64,000 nucleotides of DNA from the NCBI GenBank assembly GCA_015680685.1, contig MNCI01029688.1, forward strand, positions 259,132 through 323,131, in the 5' to 3' direction. Source of the stretch: Gnetum montanum. Taxonomy: Eukaryota; Streptophyta; Gnetopsida; Gnetales; Gnetaceae. Position 1 is the stretch's first letter, and every line of letters begins with the position of its first letter. Both the position numbers and the translations under genes were made by a program. Shown piece after piece: positions 32,821 to 43,999 of this stretch. The notes under the pieces were generated by a model that saw only the letters and a list, made by a program, of their open reading frames with translations, was not told where the DNA came from and ran no database searches.

Positions 32821-35610
32821 ATGGCCCTTAAAAGACAATAGCAAGGAGGAACCTCTTAGGGTGCATCCAAATGACCAAGGAGAGGTAGAGGCCAGGCGTC
32901 TCTAAAGGAACGTACAAAATAGGAGGCATAATCATTCAACATCCATCAAGAGCTTCCTCTTACTGTGTAATTGGGACATGCTAAAGGAGGAGATGGTAGA
33001 GCACCTGAACACGGATAACATCTCACGTTGTCCTTAGAATGTGTTTAGGAAATTCATGAAGGTCCACGTCAATAGCTGTGATAGTGGAACTTAACTTTGG
33101 AAATTTCACTGAGTTTTCTCCTAAGGCAATCAAGGACCAACTTAAAGGGTCCCCACTATGGCCTATTCTCTCTAAAAGTGGTGACTGGTTCCTGAGAGAG
33201 ATGTACCAAATTTGGCACAATAAAGAAGAAGGCACCATTATTGATATTGGTGGTGTTTCTATTAATTTCTTTTCCAAATCCATTTTGAAGGTGTTGAATC
33301 TTCTGAATATAGGGTCAAAAGTTGCTCACTTGTCCACTTACTTCAATGCTAATGCTTGAACGATATGGTTGAAAAGGGTGTACGACAAGGAAGACAAAGC
33401 ATATGGAGAGCTGACACTTGAAGAGAGAATCTACTTCAAGATCAGCACATATCACATCTTCCCCATAAAATGTTTAAATATAATTTCCACATATGTGGCT
33501 AGAGGAAGTGTCATCTTGATGGGCAAGGTTAATGCCAACCTACCCCATCTATATCTTATATAAATTTTAAGGTAGTTCAAAGAACGTAAGATGGGGAAGT
33601 TCACATTACCCTTTCCCTATCTCATTAAGAAGCTATGTTGACAGGCTAGAGTTCTGGGGTACACCAATGACATCCCCAAAAAGGCCTAAAATGCTTCATT
33701 TGCTGAATTACTGAAGCCACTAGCCCAAGGAAAAGTGTTGGTGAGACACTGAAGCCTAAACAAGAATAGATGGTGGGGCCCACTACACCCCAAATGGCAA
33801 GGCTAGCCAACTTCTAAGCACAAGGCCTAGTTAACAATAGGAAGTGGGGCCTAGCACAGGCTAGTAAGGCCAACCACCATCACCACCATAGGACTATTGA
33901 CTATCGATGAGCCATATCAGGGCCATTGTCGAAACAGTTAGTTGGGGAAGCTGTGATGAGGCCAATTTCTTCAGGGTCATTGATGATGACGTATGACCTA
34001 TGATCTCAATTGATCCCACATGGGGTGAGGTATTGATCCAAATAGGAGGAGGGGAATCACACTAGTCATAGTAGACCTCTAGGAATGCTGCATCCTTTCA
34101 GGTGTAATTAGAAACTAGTGAAGGTGCCATAGTAGTGGTCATGCAGCACCAAGATGCAACAAGAGCCGTAGAAGTGGTCACAAACCACGTAAAAGAATCA
34201 TTCAATTTCCTTGTTATGCCACCAGTAGATTTTACAAGAGCATGCGATGCTCAAACTTTGGCCGGTCCCTTGATGACTCCTATGGAGCATAAGGATGTTC
34301 TAGATCGGTTGCTGCAGATAGGACAAGTGATGACATCCTTATTTGACATCCATCAAGATGTCACAGCAACTTAGTTAGACCTCATCTTCACAAAAGGGAA
34401 GCTGGTCATGGTAGAGGTTAGAGCTAAGCATGCAAAGGCAGAGTTAGAAATACTTTAAGAAAAGCTTGTCACCTTGCCAGCTACACAGCGAGATCTGTCT
34501 CAATTCATCCCCGTAGACAAGCTAGAGTCCTTCCGGATGGAGCAACTGAATAAATTACTAGTAGAGAATAAAAGAGTGGTAGAGGAGAAAGAGAAGGCTG
34601 ATTGGGATGCTTCCAAGGCACAAGCTTAAACATGTGCACATGCCAAAGCACTCAAGGCCTTACAAGAGGAAAATAAATAGCTTGCCATTGAGAATCTCCA
34701 ATTGACCATAGTAGAAAAACAAAAGAATGTCCTTGAAGAAAATTTTTAGCAATTGTAAGAATAATTATTAAGGGTTAACCATGACATGAATCTCTTGGCC
34801 AAAGAAAACAAAACCATCTCAATGGAGGAGGTATGCACGATCCATCGAAAGATAGCAATTGAAATAAACGCATGGCAGAACGAGGCCAAGTGACATGAAA
34901 AACTCAAGGAGCACTTTAGAGACTAGGTGGGGATGTATAAGAAAGTGATTGAAAAAGAAATTCATATGGCCAAAGCCCACATTAACACCTTCAGTTCTTA
35001 ACATGCTAATTGGCGGGCCATATTGGATATCTATGCATTCACCCACCAAGTAGAACTCAAAAGTTAGGACTTGTAGATATATGATCTTATAGAATACATG
35101 AACCTGGCAAACCTGTGATATGCCAACTTAGCCATGTTAGGAATAGGATGCTCGAGAACAGAGTTAGAGAAGCAAGTAGCAAACACCTATGCTAAATATG
35201 AAATGGAATTTGTTGGGCACAAGAAGACATTGTAGAAATTGGAAGTAGGAAATTTTGAATTAGAGGTGATCAAAACTAGCTACTAAGGATAGAATGATTT
35301 CACAGCAAATTTGGTTGGATGGCTCATAGACTACCAGGAATACAAGGACAAAGTTAGAGCCTATGAAGAGGAAGAACGGTTGTTTGCATCTTGGTATGTT
35401 AAGGCCAACTAAATGTTTTCGCAACTACTGTGTTCATGGAAGGTGCTGACTCCATCAAACATTGGAGCATCAACATGAATGACATAGGATCCCTGAACTA
35501 AGGAAGAAAAGCTCCAAGCACTTCTTCAGAGACAGCCACATCCAAAACTTGAAGCACAAGATAAGGGGAAGAGACCCATGGAGGATCCACCACTACCAAG
35601 AACCACATGA
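32821..35610 (+). pseudogene. ORF3 of N2, full length
   Basis: About 930 codons from MALKRQ to a stop at 35608-35610, after a Pro-containing tail (MEDPPLPRTT). A short basic N-terminus leads into a globular-looking part (33078-33660) with VELNFGNFTEFSPKAIKDQL, PLWPILSKSGDWFLREMYQI and IGGVSINFF; related motifs occur in ORF3 of L2 and E. From about 34380 to 35400 it is rich in Glu/Lys/Ala/Leu with heptad-like spacing, suggesting a long coiled coil. No signal peptide or membrane helix is apparent, so an envelope role is unlikely. The globular part may relate to the Pfam 'putative plant transposon protein' found in Athila-type elements, but this is from memory of its general layout. Several stops are present, mostly TAG. 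Confidence 0.7.
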
Positions 35611-35790
35611 GTTCCAAGAAAATTTTATCTTTTTATAATTCTATGTCTACATCCCAATTTTTTTGTGTTCAATTCTCCACTGTAGCATAAATAAATTTCT
35701 AGTTAGTTAATAATCCCATACCTATCCACTATGTAACCAATTGAACTTGTTCTTATTTTTTTTAACTCGAGGATGAGTTTTCATTCAGTC

Positions 35791-35799
35791 GTGGGGGTA
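35791..35799 (+). other. Polypurine tract of N2
   Basis: GTGGGGGTA ends exactly where the 3' LTR begins. The upstream 30 bases (AACTCGAGGATGAGTTTTCA) are also kept in N1 and E. Confidence 0.8.
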
Positions 35800-36654
35800 T
35801 GATGAATCATGATTTTCCAAGCCCATATATTGGATCCTCGATATCAGGTATGTGATATCATGGCCTAGATAACAATATTGGATAACGATATCATGATTTC
35901 TATGTAAGCCTATAAATACACATTTGGGAGCATAGGAAAAGGGAGTAGTTAAGTGTAAGTGTAGAGTCTTTTTGTCAGTTTTAGTAATTTCAATTCTTTC
36001 CCCAGTGCATGCCCACAGTGTGATGAATTTAATTGTATGAAAGCTTTATTCAAGTGTGACGTACTTGGACACACACATGATCAAAAATAAAGATCGAGAT
36101 TACTCCATCATTGTAGCATTCACTTAATTCCAACTACTTAATTGTTATTGTTATTTATTATTTTCTTAATTAATATTTCTTTACTGTCATTTACTATTCC
36201 TATTGTTAAATGTGGAATGAGTACAACTTAATTATGAACATTTAAGTGTAACTACTTGGTAACCCAATAGCATATTTAGGAGTGCTCAAGTAACATACAC
36301 TTGGTAATCCCAGAAGTAGTACATGAGGACCAAGATGCACATAGATGATTAAGGACGAATGCTCATCGCACTTAGGCTAGTTTAGATTTTGCATCTCATT
36401 GTCTATTAACTTAAAACAGATTATTTTCCCTTGTCTCTAGGAGTAGCCTAGCATTAGGAGTCATATCATACACCTCACTCTGGACTAAACCATACGTGAC
36501 AAAGAAAATACTACTCCAAGTAGAAAGACAATGAACTATGATCAACATGTAACTATCTAAATGACACAACTACTCCATCTGTGGAATTCAACTGGATCGT
36601 GCATGAACACTTGTATTCATATGGTTGAGTGTAGGGGTACCTCGCCACTCATCA
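35800..36654 (+). repeat. 3' LTR of N2
   Basis: 855 bp from TGATGAATCA to CACTCATCA, followed by GTCAT. TATAAATA at 35911-35918. The GATATC-type U3 repeats lie at 35835-35900. Confidence 0.93.
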
Positions 36655-36667
36655 GTCATCGTTTTTA

Positions 36668-36775
36668 ATATAGTTCAATTAAAACTTTATAACTCAGCAT
36701 TGCCTACTAGAATCGAATCCATGACTTGTAGCTTTCAAATTAAGTGTATTAACACTAGGTTAACACCTCATTATT
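36668..36775 (-). mobile_element. Diverged copy of the first SINE family
   Basis: Minus strand: GGTGTTAACCTAGTGTTAAT, then GGATTCGATTCTAGTAGGC and GAGTTATAAAGTT, matching the tRNA-like head and following bases of the SINE at 8213-8360. No target duplication recognised. Confidence 0.5.
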
Positions 36776-36949
36776 TCATTGTAGATAATTTAATTTTTGA
36801 AGGCTCTCATAACTATATAGGGCTGCCAATGACAACAAAGATATTTTTAAGGGTAAGATAATTCAATGCACTTGGAACAATGCCTCCAAGCTAGCATGCT
36901 TCAAGTACTAGTACCAATGCAAACATAGATGTTAACAACCTAACATTGA

Positions 36950-38603
36950 TAAGTCTTCTAGGATCACACACACCACACCTTTCTTCACTCAAATCATTCT
37001 CATAGAGCTTAAAGTAGTAGATAGTAGCAAGAACACTTATTTTATTACAAAGAAAGCTTTACAAACTCTTAGGGATGCTTCACAAGGAATGCATAGAAGG
37101 AACTATGAGCTACTCTTCTAATTTCTCTTCTAGATTACTTCTAAGAGAAAACATAATACCCTTATATAGGAGACGTTGAGGCTTTTGGACTCTTCTTGGT
37201 GTGGGATGACTCATTCGGCACTTACAATAAAGGAGAATATATTCTCCACTGATACAACTTTCTACAAGATAAGATTGGAATCTTATCTTGCACATGACGC
37301 ATCATTATGGTCCACAGAAAACACCATTATATACAATAATGCAGGGTAGTGACTATCACTTTTCAGATGATCTATTACTATTTATGGATTATTCTTTATC
37401 TTCACCATCATTGCCTAGTGGGAACTGGTCATTAAGGCTCCAAGGAGAGGGAGGATGAGCAAGATCAAAGGTAGGGGTGCCTCCTTCATAGAGCCATGTT
37501 AGCATTTTGTATCTTGATCCATCATTGTGTTTTGTAGCTATTATTTCATCTAGATATTTGAGATGAAGTGTAGTAGACATGATATCGTGCAACCTACAAT
37601 ACTCTACTAAATCATATTGATTAGTAGTATAAACATCTCTATATAAAGTGTATCCCCAAGGGTTGGGCCAATCTATATGCCTACTAATATAGGTGGTGAG
37701 GAAGTAAATCTCTTCCAAGATCACACACACCACACCTTTCTTTTCTCAAATCATTCTCACAGAGCTTAAAGTACCAGATAATAGCAAGTAGATAGTAGCA
37801 AACTCACTTCTTTTATTGTAAAGAAAGCTTTACAAAATCTTAAGGATGCTTCAGAAGGAATGCTTAGAAGGTGCTATGAGCTGCTCTTCTAATTTCACTT
37901 CTAGAATGCCTTTAAGAGAAAACATAATACCCTTATATAAGAGAAGCTAAGGCTTCTTGAATCTTCTTGGTGCGAGATTACTCGTCCAACACTTATAATA
38001 AATGAGAATATATTCTTCACTAACACAACTTTCTAAAAGACAAGATTGGAATCTTATCTTGCACACATGGCACACAAAAAACACCATTATATACAATAAG
38101 GTAGGGTAGTGATTGTCAATTTTCAAATGATCTATCACTATTTATGAAGTCATTATCTTCAACATCATTGCTTGGTGGGACCCAATCATTAAGGCTCCAA
38201 GGAGAGGAAGGATGAGCAAGATCAAAGGCAAGGTGCCTCCTTTATAGAGCCATGTCAACATGTGGTATCTTGATCCATCATTGTGTTTTGTAGTTATTCT
38301 TTCATATAAATATTTGAGATGAATTGCAGTAGACATGATATCCTGCAACCTACAATACTCTACTAAATCATATTGATTAGTAGTATAAACATATCTATAA
38401 AAATCATGTTCCCAAGGGTTGGACTAGTCTATAAATTTGCTAATACAAGTGGTGAGGAAGTAACAAGGTTTATAACCATAATTTAGGGCATTCCATCCTT
38501 GAGCTTGAAGATCATCATAATAAATAAAATCACCATGGCACTCATTTCTTCTATTGTAGATATGGCAATGGTAAGTTGATCCATAATGTTTACCAAATGC
38601 TGA
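36950..38603 (-). repeat. Two direct copies of an unidentified promoter-plus-ORF repeat
   Basis: Unit 1 (about 36955-37722) and unit 2 (37723-38603) both begin GATCACACACACCACACC and run through the same order. On the minus strand each holds the end of an ORF, then a promoter-like region with the inverted repeat CAAGATAAGATT / AATCTTATCTTG (37265-37290 in unit 1), a TATATAAG box (37155-37172; 37924-37941), a leader and an AATAAAATAA near the left end. The unit 1 ORF part stops at GAGGAAGTAA, while unit 2 continues. The layout could fit an LTR or an endogenous pararetrovirus leader; no reverse transcriptase, coat or movement domain is visible, so neither can be claimed. Confidence 0.5.
37389..37733 (-). 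pseudogene. Unidentified ORF fragment, unit 1
   Basis: 114 codons open on the minus strand, with SRHIDWPNPWGYTLY, NQYDLVEYCRLHDIMSTTLH and an acidic end GNDGEDKE. The same protein is recognisable in unit 2 (38142-38348 plus 38424-38606, shifted and with stops) and its last 35 or so codons in the inverted copy. Conservation of the frame in three copies argues that it was once coding. The upstream part exists only in unit 2 (YHCHIYNRRNECHGDF). I do not recognise the family. Confidence 0.45.
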
Positions 38604-38606
38604 CAT
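38142..38606 (-). pseudogene. Unidentified ORF fragment, unit 2
   Basis: Diverged copy of the 37389-37733 ORF, extended upstream by about 45 codons (starting MSAFGKHYGSTYHCH). It is broken between 38348 and 38424 and shifted near its end. It is cut at about 38604, where the inverted copy begins in mid-ORF. Confidence 0.45.
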
Positions 38607-38998
38607 GGCTCTATGAAGGAGCCACCTTGCCTTTGATCTTGCTCATTCTCCCTCTCCTTGAAGCCTTAATGGTTGAGTTCCACCAAGCAATGATGGTGAA
38701 GATAATGAAGAATGCATAAATAGTGATAGCTCATCTGAAAATTGATAGTCACTACCCTGCATTATTGTATATAATGGTGTTTTTTGTGTACCATAATCAT
38801 GTGCCATCTATGCGAGATAAGACTCCAATCTTATCTTCTCGAAAGTTGCATTAGTGAAAAATATATTCTCCTTTATTATAAGTGCTAGATGAGTCATCCT
38901 ACACCAAGAAGATTTGAGAAGCCTTAGCTTCTCCTATATAATGGTATTATATTTTCTCTTAGAGGCAATCTGGAAGAGAAATTAGAAGAGTAGCTCAT
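38604..38998 (+). repeat. Inverted third copy of the 37-38.6 kb repeat
   Basis: Plus-strand ATGGCTCTATGAAGGAGCCA is the reverse complement of unit 1 near 37480-37500. The copy continues through the GATAAG inverted repeat (38813-38842), the TATATAATGG box (38935-38944) and the leader to CTCATAG. It faces unit 2 head to head and touches the SINE tail at 38999-39003. Confidence 0.7.
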
Positions 38999-39002
38999 AG
39001 GG

Positions 39003-39150
39003 AGTGTTGGAACCTAAAATGAGTAAAACATAGGTACATCCCTAGATTTATAGAAGTTTATAACTTAGTTCTACCTAGTTGAATTTAACCTATAACTTGG
39101 GGTTACTAGGACAAGACCCATACCACTAAGCTAACACTTCATTGTTTGAG
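39003..39150 (-). mobile_element. First-family SINE, second copy of the 8.2 kb locus
   Basis: Colinear with 8216-8360. The right-hand TGAGTGTATGTAAT duplication is kept (39148-39161), but the left one is missing because the inverted repeat block joins here. It therefore marks the left breakpoint of the duplicated region. Confidence 0.65.
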
Positions 39151-40060
39151 TGTATGTAATGAATTAGCATAAGGATTCTACTTCTAAAGGTAATAAATCA
39201 CATTCAAATAATAGCATTGAGTAAGGTGTTTGCATCTTCACCTTTAACTCATCTAGAAGAAACGTTTTTCAAACCTTTTAATATCTTTCTAAAGTTTAGC
39301 ATTGAGTCTATATCCCTAAACAACACATCTATACAATATAGTAGGATAGACGATGGTCTAAAAAATTTATTTTTTGACCTCCCAAGCCCAGAAGCCTAAA
39401 TCTTTGCACTTGATTTTCAAAGCATATAAAGCCTTAAGACCTCCTACTATTTCTCTTTAATGCACTTCCCTCACATGTAATTATTCATATAAGTGAAATC
39501 AAAATATTTAAAAGAATCTACTATTTGCACACTGGTACCTCCAAAATGAAAGTCATAAGAGTTATTTCTTGTATCCCAAATCATCAATTTTATTTTTCTT
39601 TAGTCTTATTCATTATGTAGAGTTTTATGCAGAAGTCTTTGTCTAAACCTCTATCTCTCCTCCATCTTGTAAATAGAAAACAATCTCCAAAATTCCTAAG
39701 GTGATTTTTGATGCATTCCTTAAGCACAATAGGGCTAGCTACATAGGTGGAGACTTGAACAACTTCAACAATGTCTGAATCTTAACTAGGTTTTCTCTTA
39801 ACATAAAATTCTTATTGTTTAAATTAATGATTTAATGCTACCATCTTGAAAATAAATTAAAAATGTGAAGATGCTAATTGTATGTTAAGGTTAGAGGAAC
39901 ATTTTGGACATTTTTGAGGTTTTGTGCTTGACTAATGTTAGTTTCGAATTTGGCTTGAATTGTCTTATTTAGTGTATCACATCTATCCCCTATCTGGTTA
40001 GGGGTTGTGCTACTAGGCATGAGTTTCCTTGCATCAAAGAAGAATAAAAAGCTTAATATT
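39151..40060 (-). pseudogene. LINE reverse transcriptase remnant, second copy
   Basis: Colinear with 8361-9240, including the minus-strand GGTXVQIVxSFKY and GLKALYAFKxKC regions (39380-39560), with independent substitutions. The part corresponding to 7735-8198 is absent. Confidence 0.55.
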
Positions 40061-40072
40061 TTTACCTTACCT

Positions 40073-40190
40073 TTATTACTATTATTATTTTAAAGAATGA
40101 TGTGGTGTTGTATGAACATGGTGAAATTCAAACCCACAACCAACCATATAACACACATGAGGCTCTACCATTGCTTTAATAAGGTATGAA
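40073..40190 (-). mobile_element. Second-family SINE, copy in duplicated region
   Basis: Colinear with 9298-9400: minus-strand GGTAGAGCCTCATGTGTG and GTGGGTTTGAATTTCACC. Confidence 0.4.
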
Positions 40191-40193
40191 TGA

Positions 40194-40870
40194 TGATGAG
40201 CAGTGAGTACTTCCTATGCCCAACCATACAAATCATAAGCATTCAAGTGCAATTTAGTTGAATCTGATAGATGGAATTAGTGTGGTATCTAGATTGTTAA
40301 GCATTGATCGCAGGTCATTGTCTTCTTACTTGGACTAGTGGTAGTTTGGTCACGTATGGTTTAGTCTAGAGTGAGGCATATGATTATTGATCATATGCAA
40401 CCCTTAAACTAATTGAATGATAATATAGAAATGAATTAATTAATCTAATTAATAATAAGAAGATAAATTCTAAGCTATTCTAAGGATGAGGAGTGTCCTT
40501 TCCCAACTTGTTGCATATGTCCTAAACTCACGTATCTACTACTAGGTTACCAAGTGTTATGCTACTAGGAAAACCAAGAAATAACGTTGTTGGGATTACC
40601 AAGCAAATACATGTTTATGCTTGAAACTAGTCACACTCATTCTTCCAATTTATTAATATGCATGAATATGTAAATGTTAACTATTTACATCAAAAGGAAA
40701 TTGCATTAAAAGTAAATGTATTCTAAGTCAAAGTGCTACAATGGATAGGAGTCAATCTCGATCTTATTGTCATTCATGGAATGTGTCTAGCTACAATGCC
40801 ACTCAAATAAGGTGCCATACAATTTTAGGGTTAAGAATTAAACCAACAACATTCCCTTAGAAAAACTAAA
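40194..40870 (-). repeat. LTR, minus orientation, longer copy
   Basis: Starts TGATGAGCAG (reverse of the LTR end) and runs back through the whole U5 and R-like part to the region equivalent to N2 LTR position 36020 (ATCGAGATTGACTCC on the minus strand). The U3 repeats and TATA box are absent. The matching LTR at 9409-9749 is shorter. Confidence 0.75.
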
Positions 40871-42103
40871 CACTTACCCATCAATGCACTAACCATAATT
40901 AAAAAATAGGATTTGATTTTAAGTGAGTATAAGATTTCAACATTGTTCTCTTTTGATCTTCATTTGTTGAAATCTTGCCTATCTTTTTCTTAGGGTAAGG
41001 TAATATATATGCTTGGAATAATGTCTATATGTTAGCATGGTTAAGGTACCAAGTTTTGAACCCAATATATTTTGGTGCAAAGTAATGTAAGTTAATTAAT
41101 TAGCTAATGAACCATGCTTAAAAAATTATGTATGTGTTAACTATAAGGCTCATTCCACTAAGCGAGGTTCCAAGAAGATTAGTATATGAGAAAAAATATA
41201 ACCTCTTTAAGTGGTTGTGCCAAAGCTCAAACATCTTCGGTGGAAGAAATAAGCACCATTCACTCCAAATGATAGTCTGCCTATACGTTAACTATATTTT
41301 GTTGTGTTTCTATAAACTAGTTTTCAAGCACAAAAAATGATAGAATAAGCTTCATGAACAAATTAGGCATAATTTTTTATTTATGAAATTTTGAATAAAT
41401 GGAAGGTTTTAGGGTATTAAAACTCAAAGTTTTTTATTTTACCAATATTTAATCCCCAAGATATATAATAATTAGGGTTAATAATATTGGTAAATAAAAT
41501 TGAGTACATCACAAACTTGATACTACGTAGACATAAAAATAGGAAAATAAAAAGCTTTCCAATTTTAGGATTATCTAAAGGATATTGTTATTTATTATCT
41601 AAAGGATAATATAATTTTATTTAAAAAAAACATACAATAATTAAAAATGTTTAGTTCTTATAGGACTAATTCCCTACCTACTAATGATTTTATAAGGGAA
41701 CATGATAGAACTACCAAAATTAGGGATAATGTATCATATCAAGTCAAATTTGTCTACTAACATCTAGATCTCTATAATTCAAACTTTACCTTTATCCTTT
41801 ACATGGATAACTAGATGTGATAGACAAGCCTAGAGGAAAGCATAATGTTGGTAGTTAATCACTCAACTCCATCAATGTTCATGGAAACATTGATAAAAGT
41901 TAGACTTGAAGTAACTACTAGTGACTACAGTGTAATTGATGGGATGTTTAGGCCTTATCAACTCACTCAAGCCTAATTATGATAAGATCATTTCATGGAG
42001 ATACATCATGAAGCCATCAAAGTAAAAGCATCCACCATTCCATTGACATCATCGTGCAAAAAGAAGAACATAAATGACCATTCAGGCAAATCCAATCATG
42101 AGA
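40871..42103. other. AT-rich DNA without recognised gene
   Basis: 41140-41245 resembles 27540-27650, and 40990-41045 resembles 36850-36895, so repeats unknown to me are present. No coding domain was found. This stretch is missing from the first copy of the region (junction at 9749). Confidence 0.4.
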
Positions 42104-42469
42104 ATCCTCTCCTCTTTGCTATAGATGATATGAAAAATCCATGAATACATTTAGTCTTGGCAAGTAACAATGGAAATGAAGAGCAAGAACTAACCTAAGA
42201 AGTACCTCCAAGCCTACATCTTCTGATAAGCTATCCATATATATCCATAGATATCACAAAAGGAGAGGAAGTTGGCATTTCTCTCCTAATTCTCCATCAT
42301 CCTCATCATCATCACTATCAAGCTTTGACGAGGATGAGTATGCCTAAGAAAAAAGGGAAAATGATAGATAACTTAGTGGAAATGATAGAAGAAACCATTA
42401 AAAATCTAGAGATACAAATTATGGATAGGATGGAAAGGTAGGATACAAATATAAGAGTGATAAGTCATG
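42104..42469 (+). pseudogene. gag N-terminal fragment (oldest layer), copy 2
   Basis: Colinear with 9750-10113, including the Arg-rich and Ser-rich part near 42260-42315. Interrupted at 42469 by the L1 LTR. Confidence 0.6.
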
Positions 42470-43295
42470 TGATGGACTATGTCAATGGGTAGGTGTCGAT
42501 GCATCCCTATCGATGCATTGGTTGATGTGTTAATGCAATGTCTATCTCTACTTATATAAATGCACATACCCACTACATTTATTGTATCGTTAAGTCAAAT
42601 AGAGTAGCCAAGTTCTCACAATTTTATTCTATCAGGCTTAGAATAATTTCTAGGTACCTGCAATAGGAGTTCAAGGATTGTACAAATCCTTATTCAAACA
42701 TCAATGTACTTGAACACTTTCATGTGCTGACAATAAAGATGAGATTCTTGAAACTCCTTGCAGCATTTAGGAATAGTTTAATGTTTCCATTCATGCACTT
42801 TATGTTCATGTTTCTAGTTAGTTAATACACTTAATAATCACACATAAGTAGAACTTCCTCAAACATACTATTAACGCATGGTAATCCCAATTGTGTTATC
42901 ACTTGGTTTGGCCAGTAGCCTAACACTTGGTAATCCAATAGCATTCATAACAAGTTCAAGGTGTGCATGAAAGCTAGGCCCATATGCTTATTTCAGGATA
43001 ATTAGATTAAGGCATTAGATACTTAATTAAATTAATTCATAATTCATTACTTTGTGTCACACTTAGATTAAATCAAATAAAGTATAAGAATTAATAAAAA
43101 TCATGTGCCTTGGCCTACACTTAACCATACCCTTACACTTACACAAGTGAAGCCAAGAAGGCAAAAATAATGTCTTTAAGTCACTACTTTGGCTATTGTG
43201 CATTTAGGAGTTAAAGTCCATGAAATTCAACCAGATCACTAGTGCAATGCTTGTGATTCCTATGGTTGGACATAAGAAATACTCACTACTCATCA
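42470..43295 (+). repeat. 5' LTR of element L1 (copy 2)
   Basis: TGATGGACTA to TACTCATCA, 826 bp. U3 has TCGATGCATCCCTATCGATG palindromes; TTATATAAATG is the TATA region. Preceded by TCATG. Confidence 0.85.
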
Positions 43296-43999
43296 TTGGC
43301 ACCATTGATGAGGAGGATGCTAGTTATCTAGATTACTTATATTATAAATTATTGCTATAAAAGTATTAATGATTTATCTTTTAAAAAATATTAATATTTT
43401 AAGTCACACACATTATTACTTAAAAACATGTGTCCTTCACATAGAACTGATAACCCATCACATGATGAGAACACTAGTAGGAAAAATGGTAGGATCTATA
43501 TTGAAGATAATTGAAGTGAATTGCTAAATGCAAGGGTCTCATATGCTCATTTAGATCCTTACTACATTCAAAGACTATGTTTAACTAATGAAAAAAAACC
43601 TAGAGGGGATGAACAAGTCCTAGAATAAGGAGGGCTTCAAGGCCTAGGGCCTTCTCTAAACCTAGAAAAGATGAATCAAGGGACCATAGGAGGAGATATA
43701 AGAGACATGATGATTTTCCTAGTTCACCATCTTCCTCTTCCTCTTCAATGTATAGTTTTGATGAAGATGAACATAGTTATAGAGGTAGAGAGACACTAAA
43801 GGGATAAGATGAAAATAGAAAAAGAATGCAAAGGCAAGATGAAAGACATCAAACAAAGCATAGACAAGATCATCACTATTAGATAAATAGAAATAGAGAT
43901 TATCACCATGCCATATTTGATGAAGATGAATCCTTGTTCCCTACCACAAGCATGATACAAATTAGGGAGGTAGTTCCAATACCTCATAGGCATTAAAGG
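43296..43999 (+). pseudogene. PBS and gag 5' half of L1 (copy 2)
   Basis: TTGGCACCATTGATGAGGA (43296) is the degraded tRNA-Asp PBS. The gag ATG is at 43428 (ATGTGTCCTTCACATAG); the frame passes the Arg-rich and poly-Ser parts and stops at AAAGG (43995-43999), the left target duplication of L2. Confidence 0.7.

Larger units (their letters stand above)
27778..36654 (+). mobile_element. Complete non-autonomous Athila-like element N2 (gag and ORF3, no pol)
   Basis: Both LTRs are present, flanked by a perfect 5-bp duplication GTCAT (27773-27777 and 36655-36659). Internal order: tRNA-Asp PBS, gag with a long Pro-rich C-terminus, T-rich tract, spacer with four conserved blocks, U3-like module and TATA box, intron-like segment, ORF3, polypurine tract. 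Length is 8877 bp. No trace of protease, RT, RNase H or integrase could be found, so it depended on a partner element for copying. The LTRs differ at scattered positions, so it is not recent. Confidence 0.9.

Noticed and set aside
33023-33283. Minus-strand 86-codon ORF within ORF3
   Set aside because: Shadow of the conserved plus-strand ORF3 frame, whose motifs recur in L2 and E.
32821-35610. ORF3 as a retroviral-type envelope gene
   Set aside because: Although in the position of Athila env-like ORFs and apparently spliced, it shows no signal peptide, membrane anchor or cleavage-type site, but a long coiled coil.
41128-41340. 70-codon ORF as a host gene
   Set aside because: Part of a dispersed repeat (similar to 27540-27650), no frame conservation, no recognisable domain.
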